The notes under the pieces: model-generated
The model's input: the letters and a program-made list of their open reading frames with translations, nothing else
Databases searched by the model: none
Told to the model about the DNA's origin: nothing
Program-made: the position numbers and the translations under genes
In this document: positions 12,201-20,200 of the stretch, in pieces
Layout of the letters: each line of letters opens with the position of its first letter
How positions within the stretch are numbered: the first letter of the stretch is position 1
Origin: Botryococcus braunii
Lineage: Eukaryota > Chlorophyta > Trebouxiophyceae
Assembly: GCA_002005505.1 (NCBI GenBank)
Contig: MVGU01001225.1
Coordinates: 62,001-126,000, forward strand
Direction: 5' to 3'
Length of the DNA: 64,000 bases

Positions 12201-14549
12201 GGGGTAATTGTCCCGTCTGGTAACTGCATTTAACGGACGGTAGTCAATACAAATCCGGACAGAGCCATCCGGCTTGCCTACTAACACAGGCGAACTAGAC
12301 CAAGGAGAGCTGGAAGGCACTATCACTCCAGCCTCTAGCATTTTGTGAACTTCTTCCTCGATCACCTGATCCTCCGAACGGGACAAGCGATAAGGGCGTG
12401 TTTTGATGGGGACCGCATCCCCAGTGTCGATGCGGTGGTGCATCAAGGTGGTTCTTTCTTGTACTATACCTGGGGAAAATACATCCTTGTACTCCTGTAC
12501 TAATCTCTCAATCTCTTGTTCTCTCATAGGACCCAATTTTCGCATCCCGGTGGTGATTTTTAACATGGGATCGGGGTCCTGTTTCATCTTTTCAGTATTT
12601 ATTATCTCTCTCAACTTCTGCATACCAGGATCTTCCTTCCTAAGGGAGGTGGGGACACGAACAATTATGACAGGCCATCTGGTAGGGCCATAACGACGTC
12701 GCGGACCTGCAGGGTCCTTTCCCGGGGCTGTGAAAAGCTGCACACCAGGAGGGTATTGTTTGATGATCTCAAATTGCTCCATTACTGTAGGAAACCAAGG
12801 GGCAGAAGGCCACCATGGGAGCACAAGTACTGCACTAGTGGTAAAGGGACTACTGGTGAAACACGCGAGGCAGTGATTCACAATTCTGTCAATTATCGAA
12901 AAAGGTGGGTTGCAATATATACTCAAATTGGTCCAGCTCTGCTGTAAACAATCGTCCTCAGCGGACCAATACAAAGGTAACTGAGAGTTGTGACCTTGGA
13001 GATCACAACATGCGTCGAGGTCAAAAGGACCCCACTGTGTTTCAATTTCTCTAAAAATATTAGTTTCTAACATCCAATCTTCAGTCATGTAGGGATGGGC
13101 TGCTAACTCAAGCTCTCGACCCTCGTTGCTTACTGTCGCATTATAAATCTCAATCTCACTTTCGGAAGAGAAAGCCTCATGCTCCTCCGAATACTCTTCC
13201 TCCTCATCGGAGGGTTCAGTACTAGGAATTTCTCCCTCACTCCCGGAATAAAGGTCTGTTTCTTCCTGGGATTCTTCTGACAGATCGTTCTCAATGTTTA
13301 TAATTTCGTTCGGTAGGCCGGGTACCCCCGGTACCCCTGGGTCGGCGGGATGACCCGCGGGACCATCGATGTCTATTCCTGGGACTCTCGCGACGCAATA
13401 TCGGTTGCAGCTTTTACTGGCAGGCATGACAGTGATGGGAACTCTCCCCATAATTTGTGGTTCTATACGAAAGGACATTTCTTGTTTTGCGAAACTTATC
13501 TCGGCGTGAGCCTGAGTAAGCCAATCCGTTCCAAGAAGTACATCATAAGAAGTCGCTCCACTAACAAATACGTCAATTGGTATTACTAAGCCCTCAACTC
13601 CTACAGGGAGCTTGCGGATAATGCCCCAAGGAGTGGACATTTTCCCATCTGCACACGAGTATCTAAGACGTGAAGGCTCAATTTGATCAATTAAATTCAA
13701 CTGTCGTGCGGCTGATTGTGAAATCATTGTGTTTGTGGCACCAGTGTCAATGATGACATCCTCAAATACTAAGTCATTAATGATTATAGGTACGGTGGCA
13801 ACAGTAGTGTTCACCGGATTCCTTTGCAGGTTTGATTGTGGCATTTGCGTTGAAGGTGACTCCTCGTTGTCAGTCCTGCTAGTTGAGGTGGTCCCTCCAG
13901 AAACGTAGATAACTTCCGCATTGGTAGCTCTCGCTGGCGGCGGGTCTCGCTGTCTGTCACGCAGGAATTCCTCACGGGACTCCTTTAGCTCCTTGATTGA
14001 CTTGTTGAACTCCTCCTCGCTGATGTGGTTCAGGTAGGTTTGTACGGTGAGCTTCATGGGAAGCCCTTTAATCTGCTGTATGGGTTCTGCCGTTGCTGGT
14101 GCGATGGCCACTGGTCTCCTGTAGGCGGCGGGACGTGCGGCATTAGGTAGGGGAGGCAATCCTCCAAGGTCCACGTGTGGACGCGCTGCTGGCTCCCTTG
14201 CAGGTGCAGGAGGGGGTGCTGCTGGTGTTGTAGGTTCTACTGGTTGTCTCTGAGCTGGTGCAGGCCGAGGGGCGGCAGGCCTTGGTATGTTTCTTGGGTC
14301 AACTGTGGTGTCCTCCAGATTGTTGGGGCGGCGCCGAAGCAGCGGTTGGTTTGCTTCAGGTGGACTTTCTGCTGGCCTCTTAGTGGCATATATAGGATAC
14401 ACGGGAAAAGGATCCGTAAATCCATCATACATTATTGTGGCGTGCTCCGGGGGCGGTTGCTCCGGTTGCTGTTCATGCTCCACAAACTTGGTGAAGTTGG
14501 CTGTGGGCTGTCGCTGTAGTTCTGCGATTTGAATTCGTAGTCTCTCCAT
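9288..14549 (-). CDS. Gypsy D Pol: protease, Dam-like methyltransferase, RT, RNase H, PHD finger, integrase
   Basis: An uninterrupted 1753-residue polyprotein. Order by residue: Pro-rich linker (90-160); retropepsin with IIDTGAT (266-272); acidic linker (425-470); a DNA adenine methyltransferase-like block (about 490-640) with FDLDACCD (509-516), an EDDCLQQSW motif and CNPPF (546-550), resembling the N/DPPY/F catalytic motif of phage Dam-type enzymes; RT with YLDD (867-870); RNase H starting at D1016; a C4HC3 PHD finger (C1272, C1275, C1287, C1290, H1295, C1298, C1313, C1316, with W1311); an HHCC zinc site (H1408, H1413, C1443, C1446); and integrase D1474, D1535, E1570. There is no chromodomain. 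Pol overlaps the gag frame by 118 bp in the -1 register, so a -1 frameshift or separate initiation is implied. Known: DIRS-type elements carry Dam-like domains. Inferred: the two extra domains target or modify chromatin. Confidence 0.9.
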   Translation of the reverse strand: MERLRIQIAELQRQPTANFTKFVEHEQQPEQPPPEHATIMYDGFTDPFPVYPIYATKRPAESPPEANQPLLRRRPNNLEDTTVDPRNIPRPAAPRPAPAQRQPVEPTTPAAPPPAPAREPAARPHVDLGGLPPLPNAARPAAYRRPVAIAPATAEPIQQIKGLPMKLTVQTYLNHISEEEFNKSIKELKESREEFLRDRQRDPPPARATNAEVIYVSGGTTSTSRTDNEESPSTQMPQSNLQRNPVNTTVATVPIIINDLVFEDVIIDTGATNTMISQSAARQLNLIDQIEPSRLRYSCADGKMSTPWGIIRKLPVGVEGLVIPIDVFVSGATSYDVLLGTDWLTQAHAEISFAKQEMSFRIEPQIMGRVPITVMPASKSCNRYCVARVPGIDIDGPAGHPADPGVPGVPGLPNEIINIENDLSEESQEETDLYSGSEGEIPSTEPSDEEEEYSEEHEAFSSESEIEIYNATVSNEGRELELAAHPYMTEDWMLETNIFREIETQWGPFDLDACCDLQGHNSQLPLYWSAEDDCLQQSWTNLSIYCNPPFSIIDRIVNHCLACFTSSPFTTSAVLVLPWWPSAPWFPTVMEQFEIIKQYPPGVQLFTAPGKDPAGPRRRYGPTRWPVIIVRVPTSLRKEDPGMQKLREIINTEKMKQDPDPMLKITTGMRKLGPMREQEIERLVQEYKDVFSPGIVQERTTLMHHRIDTGDAVPIKTRPYRLSRSEDQVIEEEVHKMLEAGVIVPSSSPWSSSPVLVGKPDGSVRICIDYRPLNAVTRRDNYPMPRIDETLDSLGQGVEYLSKIDCKSAFWLIPVAPEDRAKTAFTTKEGLFEFVSMPFGLRNAPATLQRFVNTLLQDLIGKCCVIYLDDCLIYSRTFEDHLTHLKLVLERFRAVGFRANPAKCELCCSEVLYLGYNITPQGIKPNPSKVEAVLNAAPPTNVTEVRSFLGLANYYRRFLHNMAAISAPLTWLTKKGVVFNWTTDCQAAFEAIKAMLVDAPLLRYPDFSKKFTLYTDWQPGAAAAILGQELEDGDHVIAYASKTLQGAELNYSPTDGELLAIVWAVKLFRPYLYGVQFTIVTDHKALKWLLTTRNLSGKLARYAIELQEYDFDIQHRSGTLHGNVDCLYRLRLMPPPGEDYSEEPPPPPLQEENNEENHMHCCYTMTFDKENMPPAGDTMDLDQPYQPPAHDTTQRGEIVTSPTLRRMTTPEDDAPASRDCLPEMRIESTQVYDLPPPTETLSGRSAALASQEPMTTPRTRFDSPPLMEDVPCQVCTGRDDEETMLLCDLCNHGYHIDCLEPALARVPRGPWLCPLCDQIADAVPTRDIVDDEEVLDYLAADKRHRPGTSRKDAKRIARRAQNYYFAAEEFPIEWRTRNWPLVRKATRGFGPRTVPWYEDRLDIIKELHDDMGHYGINRTIHLIKGRFYWTDMSLDVKIYIQHCPGCQFRTIQLTKPVELTPVAVTGVFHMIGVDLTGPMDAPSGREKVYIATAIDYLTKWVEAKIIPNKEASTTTKFFKEEILARHGCPQIVITDNGQEWQGEFQILMDQCFIEVRKTSPYHPQANGLVERFHGTLKEKLGQAALGSPGAWDRKLPDILLGYRTSPQGSTKHSPFRLLYGRAATLPIDNKTLPSTTPDMAGGEGSCPRERHQEEIAAAHTNILRAQERQKREYAQKLKPAKRGREIEEGLRNLQPGDLIAVKNRKKHKLAPPYVGPFIFKEYYDDSTLVIQNSKGKMWRESIHTIGKYHHDRR

Positions 14550-15460
14550 CTCCCTCGTGAGGGTGTCAATGTCATTAATTGGGGGTGGCGCAGGTGCCTC
14601 CCTTGGTGGGTTGATTGGAGCAATCTGTCTAGGCGGTACTGCTGGTTGCTGCAGGTTGCGTCGCTCCGGAAAGTCTCGCTGACGCTGCCAATTTCTGTTG
14701 TCTTATTGTTCTCCCTCTGATTTTGCTGCGGCGGCGGGCGTGCTGCACGCTGATCCACATTGTCATCGGCGCGGCGATTCCATTGATCCATCCTCTCGCG
14801 CGCCGGCACTTGTATGTTCTGGCTTGAATACATGCCCCTTAAAGGCGCGTGTCCAAATGTTTGTTCATAATCAGCTGCCAATTTTATAATGTCGGCTAAC
14901 GCTCCTTTGCCGGGGTAGGTCATCTGAACCCTCTCACGTAGATGTGGTACTAGACCTTTAACAAATAGTTGTGTTACCATTCTGGGAGGCAGAGAGTTCT
15001 GCAAATAACCCACTATTTTCCTGAATCTGTCAGCATAACTCCTAACAGTCTCATTAGATTGTTGTGCACATGTGTCTAATTTCAACATAAGGGTGTCCTC
15101 GTCGAGGCCAAATCTTTCGAGAAAAGCCTCCTTGCATTCATCCCAGTCATTAAAGTCATCTTGATTTGCACGAAACCAGGTATATGCTTCTTCACGCATT
15201 GCGTGTTTGACAAATCGTAAAACTCGATCGCCCACAACGTGGTTGATCTCAATAAACAACTCAAAGGACTCAAGCCACTGAAAAGGGTCTTCTGTGGGCT
15301 TTCCATAGAAAAATTCTAAACGAACAGGAGTTTGTACGTCTGCCATTCTAGTTTCTTGATCAAATAAGGCCTTGTGCTCTAGATGGCCTAACACACTATG
15401 AGAGATTACGCTCGTGTGTCCACGACACAAATTAATGTCAGATATTGCCGGTACTGCCAC
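14432..15460 (-). CDS. Gypsy D Gag
   Basis: A 342-residue frame with a retrotransposon Gag core: LEFFYGKPTEDPFQWLESFE, AYTWFRANQDDFNDWDECKEAFLERFG, and SYADRFRKIVGYLQNSLPPRMVTQLFVKGL, the usual capsid-type helices of Ty3/gypsy Gags. No CCHC zinc knuckle is visible; the C-terminal part is Arg/Gln-rich instead. The frame runs past the pol start and ends inside it. The true start could be the Met at residue 1 or the one in MADVQTPVRLEF about 38 codons later. It forms the particle that packages the RNA. Confidence 0.85.
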   Translation of the reverse strand: MAVPAISDINLCRGHTSVISHSVLGHLEHKALFDQETRMADVQTPVRLEFFYGKPTEDPFQWLESFELFIEINHVVGDRVLRFVKHAMREEAYTWFRANQDDFNDWDECKEAFLERFGLDEDTLMLKLDTCAQQSNETVRSYADRFRKIVGYLQNSLPPRMVTQLFVKGLVPHLRERVQMTYPGKGALADIIKLAADYEQTFGHAPLRGMYSSQNIQVPARERMDQWNRRADDNVDQRAARPPPQQNQRENNKTTEIGSVSETFRSDATCSNQQYRLDRLLQSTHQGRHLRHPQLMTLTPSRGRWRDYEFKSQNYSDSPQPTSPSLWSMNSNRSNRPRSTPQ

Positions 15461-16257
15461 TTACTGTATTGCTGATTCTGCTGTTTTAGCTGGCTGCAGG
15501 GATGCCTGTTCAACAAACGGAGTGTAATCAGACCCCTCCTAAAGGGGCATCCCGCGAACCCAATTGCAATCGTGCAATGCTAGTCTATTGTAAGTTCGGT
15601 ATTAAAAGGTTTCTTTCTGCTTATTACATTCACTGCAGTTATAAATTTAACGAATTGTATTACTAAGGTTGCAGTATCTTCAACCTAAACAAGGTCTCAC
15701 TACCAACCTTGGACTTCCAGATGATAAAGGCAATCCTTACAAAGGTACTATGAATGCTCTGTAAATACTACAACAACTGCTTCTACAATTTCTTAGGTCG
15801 ATCAAATATATATTCTTCCTGATGCGTATCAAACTACCGCGATCTTTGGGGCTGCAAAGATTTCGATAAACAAACAATCAAGCAATCGCGGCTATGAAAT
15901 TAAGGTCTTTACTGTTGATAGGATTCACACAAACAGAAATCAAGTGCTGCAGTCAATTACTTTGTCGCAACTAACTCTGCGGTACAGACGATTATGTGCT
16001 TCAAACTGAACTTTCCTAAAGTATGGTTCCGCTCCAAACGGTCGTTGCTGATGCTTTTGCTGTTAATTCCTGCGACAAACGGAATGTAATCAAGCCCCTC
16101 CTAAAGGGGTATTCCCAGTCCTATATGCGGACAAAGCTCAACTGATTCGAAATACGGTACGTCTTTGTACAATAAACACGGCAAATCTGCGCAGAAGAGT
16201 CAGATTCGGAGAGCCCAGGCGATGACTAAGTCTACGCGCTAAAACTCCCTGGACGGT
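15461..16257 (-). other. Gypsy D 5' leader with a duplicated hairpin motif
   Basis: About 800 bp between gag and the 5' LTR, with no gene. A block of about 42 bp occurs twice (15511-15552 and 16071-16113), each copy containing caaacgga-tgtaatca and the self-complementary CCCCTCCTAAAGGGG, which can form a short stem-loop. A role in packaging or dimerisation is possible but unproven. I could not recognise the primer-binding site. Confidence 0.6.
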
Positions 16258-16368
16258 GCAGCCATACCGGGTGCCGTGCCCAACGGTACCCCCACAAAAT
16301 TTTTCGGTTAGTTAGCGAGATTCAGTCGGGCTGCGGGGTTATAAATGTAGGTTCGAATCGATTGGTCG
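16258..16368 (-). repeat. Gypsy D 5' LTR, segment 1
   Basis: Matches the 3' LTR from its base 20 or so onward. The first bases (tgcagccatacc) differ from tgtagcgtgctttacagg of the other copies, so this edge is altered. It is cut at 16369-16373 (gatcg) by copia E. Confidence 0.85.
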
Positions 16369-16373
16369 GATCG

Positions 16374-17252
16374 TCAAGCATTTCTGCTTGCGGCGTCACC
16401 TGCAGTGATGGCACGACGGCAGCGTCACTTCGTAGCCTGTGGGAAAAACCGTCCACGCTACAACGTTTCCAGGAACAGCACACAGCACTCTCCAACAGTA
16501 GAGGTTGGTCAAGGATACCAACATGCTTCGGACAAGTCTTACAAATGATCTTAACTGCTCTCACTCTTGCTAAAGACCACGTAACACTACGCCTTGCCTG
16601 ATAGCAGAGTTCAGCACCAAAGAGGCCTTGCGATGTCTACTTTACGTCACTAGAATACAATAATAGTTCATCAGTAACTCAGCAAGGTCTCTTTGTGATG
16701 TTTGTACAGTGAAACTATCTTACCGCCACAACGGTGGACGTCAACATAAGTCTCAATGAGGTCAAACATTCAGTGCGCTCTCGTCATGCACTCTCATCAA
16801 TGCACACAGCAGTAATATCTAACTGGTCTGAATGTTTGAGCACAATCATATCTGGAACGGCTTTGAGAATCCTAAACACACCTGCAGTGATGGCACGACG
16901 GCAGCGTCACTTCGTAGCCTGTGGGAAAAACCGTCCACGCTACAACGTTTCCAGGAACAGCACACAGCACTCTCCAACAGTAGAGGTTGGTCAAGGATAC
17001 CAACATGCTTCGGACAAGTACCGAGCCGTTCCTGGGCTGCCCAGGGATGGCTCGGACTGCAGGGATCCTAAAGTACTACCATACGTAATGTCTATTGAGA
17101 ACGCATATCGTACAAGTCACGTGTTATGTCATTGAGGTACGAGTATGATCTATACCGTTCATAAAGGGCTATAACGGCTATAGTTTACACTGCTGTTGAT
17201 GGCATGTGACAGGGGATGTCACTAAGTACAGTATTGACCAATTCATTCAACA
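16374..17252 (-). repeat. Copia E 3' LTR
   Basis: 879 bp. In element sense it starts TGTTGAATG and ends ATGCTTGA. It contains an internal direct repeat of 141 bp (16397-16537 and 16879-17019). In sense orientation the first copy is followed by GTGTGT and the second ends in CTGCAG, spanning 482 bp. Confidence 0.95.
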
Positions 17253-17264
17253 CTTCCCCTTGAC
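17253..17264 (-). other. Copia E polypurine tract
   Basis: Minus-strand GTCAAGGGGAAG directly before the 3' LTR, the same core as in copia B. Confidence 0.75.
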
Positions 17265-17277
17265 AGCACCCTGTCAC

Positions 17278-20200
17278 CTATGTCATCTTCACAAGTCCAA
17301 ACCCTCGCCTGTGCGTCTGGAAGGCAGGGCGAGCGAGAGGCTTTGTCAGCATGTCTGCCTTGTTCCTTGCAGACTCCACATAGCAGAGTGTAACCTGCCC
17401 CTTTGCAATAGCTTCACGTGCAAAGTGGAAGCACACTGCAATGTGCTTAGTATACTTGCTATACAGTGGGTTTTTCAGGTTAGCAATGCACCCCTGATTG
17501 TCACAGTATAGCTTCACTGACCAAGGAGGAGTTCCGATTTCCTCCATGAACCCACGCAGCCAGTTAAGCTCCTTAATAGCCAGACTGGTTGCCATGAATT
17601 CTGCCTCCACAGTGGAGGTAGCAACTGAGTGTTGCTTCTTACTACCCCAGACCACAGCACTGCCAAACACTGATAGCACATATCCCGAGGTAGAATGCCT
17701 GCTGTCAATATCGCCAGCATAATCTGCATCAACATGACCTTCTAACACAGGCCCTTTCCCTCCCAGCACTAAGACACACTCTCGAGTAGACTGAAGATAC
17801 CTCAATACCCTCAAGCCCTCATTCATGTGGGCAGTGGTGGGAGCGTTCCGGTAACGGGACAGAACACCCACAGCCTGAGCTATATCAGGTCGAGTTGTAT
17901 TAGCAATATACAACAGAGACCCAACAAGCTCACAATATCTATGCCCGGGAGGCAGTGGAGTCCCAGACCCAAAGCTGGTCTCACCCACTGTAACCTGCGG
18001 CATCCCAGACATCACAAAGTCTTTACTCATGGGAGTATCGACTGTACGTGACTCAGCACTCACCCCAAACTTCTCACACAGTGCATCAATCTTAGGCACG
18101 CAGCTCAGTGATAAGCACCGATTCTCTCTATCTCTCAGGATCTGGCAGCCCAAGAAGTCCTTGACTTCACCAAGGTCATGAATCTTGAAGCTTGCCAACA
18201 GCTCCTTTTTCACCCATTCTATCTCTTCCGCACCCATTGCCACAATCAAAAGATCATCAACATACACAAGCATGTATGACAGCTCCCCATCCTCGTGTCT
18301 CTTTATGTAAACTCCCGCATCGCTCTTACACACTTCATATCCCATACTCAGCAGCTTCTCATTCAGGGTCTTGTGCCAAGCCCTGGGAGCCTGCTTCAGG
18401 CCATAAAGGGCCTTACGCAGTCTGCACACAATGTTGGGGTTGCCATTATCAAATCCAGGAGGCTGTGTCACATACACCTCCTCCTCTAATTCACCATTCA
18501 AAAAGGCGGTCTTTATATCCACCTGGTGAATTTCCATGTTCTTTGCTGCAGCAGTTGCTAGCAAAGTCCTCCTGGACCCATAGCTACTGGTAGGTGCAAA
18601 GACCTCATCTACATCAACTCCAGGAATCTGTCTACAGCCCTGGGCTACAAGCCGAGCCTTAAATCTCAACACGTTCCCATGTGCATCAGTCTTCACAGAG
18701 AAGATCCAATGCACAGGGATCACCTTGTGTCCCCTGGGTCTCTCAACGTACTCCATCACCTCGTGCGCATCAAGAGAATCTTGCTCCTCTTGCATTGCCT
18801 GGCGCCAGAATTCCCACTGAGGGGATCTTTGCGCCTCCCTGAGGTTTCCAGGGATTGGCACCTTGGACCACCTCACCCCAGGTATCTTACCCTTTACAGG
18901 ATTCAGATTGTGATCATGCACAACATGGCTATCCTCTCTAGGCTCACACGCACGTGCTTCCACTACTCTTTCGCTCGAGGTTACTGCGTTACACACCTCT
19001 CTGACTCTCTCCCACTCTGGAGGTGTCTGCAGCTTTCTCTCCTTGGAGGATTCACATGCTGCTCCACTCAATCTGGGTCTTACATCACTCGTCATGTCCC
19101 AAACGCACTCATCACTCAAAGGCGCAGCATAATCTGGCACTGTGCGACACCCTGCAGTGGTGTCTCTCTCATCCACGCTTGTACTCTCACAACACACCTG
19201 TGACTCCCCAGTGTGTCCCTCACAAGCACGCAGAGCCTGGCCATCTGAAGACTCCCTTTGTCCATCAAGTGTCTGATTGGAAATCTCCAAACTGACCTCT
19301 CTTGCCTCACTCTCAGCGCTTACATGATCAGACATGCCCTCCAGCCTGGCCAAGTCCTGTCCATTAGGCTGAGCTTCCGTTGCTTCCCCTGGGCAAATGG
19401 CCTCTGACATTCTCCTATTCTCTCCATCACTCACATCTCCATCATGTTCCACAGTGACCTCAGCTGCAGTCTCACGTGCTGCTACTCTCTGATCATACCG
19501 TTGCTGCCGGGTCAGCCCGTCTTGCCCTCGGACACCCATGGCCCCAACTTCCATTCGAACACATTCTTGCACATTATTCAAACGTTGCATGTGTGACTTG
19601 GTCTCCTCGCCTCCTCGCGCCAGGTTCTCCATGTGTCCGAGTACGGACCAGCTGTGGCCGGACTGCGTATGGCTCAGCTCCGAGGAAGTGGGCTCCCCGT
19701 CCACGTTGACACTTGTAGTCTCAGAATTCTCACAGGGGTTGATTGCACATGGGGTAGTTGCACAGGGGGTGGTTGCACAGGGGGAGTCAGGTCCGGACTG
19801 CTGCACGTTGACCTCTCGGTTGCAGAGAGGCTCAGGATCATCTGAGTCCCAAAAAGACAACTGACCCAAGGACTGCTGGCCCTCCTGTTGTACAAAAGGC
19901 AAGGCAAAGGGCTGCTGGACTGCATTTGGACTCACAGGAGACATGGTGCTAAGCCCCACTCTGTCTGCGCCCCTTAAGTGCTCCAGAAAGGTAACATCTC
20001 TGCTTTCTTTCCAAATCCCGTTTCCCATATAAATTCTATATGCCTTTGACACACTGGAATACCCTGTGAAGAGACCAGGGGAGGTCTTAGACTCAAACAC
20101 TCCCCTTTGGTGATCAGGTATGTGCACATGTGCTAGACAGCCAAAAGTCCTGAGCAGGGATACATCGGGCTTTACCCCATGGAAGGCTTCATAAGGCGTC

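Noticed and set aside
9288..14549. Classifying D as a DIRS element because of the Dam-like domain
   Set aside because: It has ordinary LTRs with a TSD and a D,D,E integrase, and no tyrosine recombinase.
16397..17019. Spaced direct repeats that might suggest a CRISPR-like array
   Set aside because: Only two long copies inside an LTR of a eukaryotic retroelement; no short regular repeat-spacer structure.
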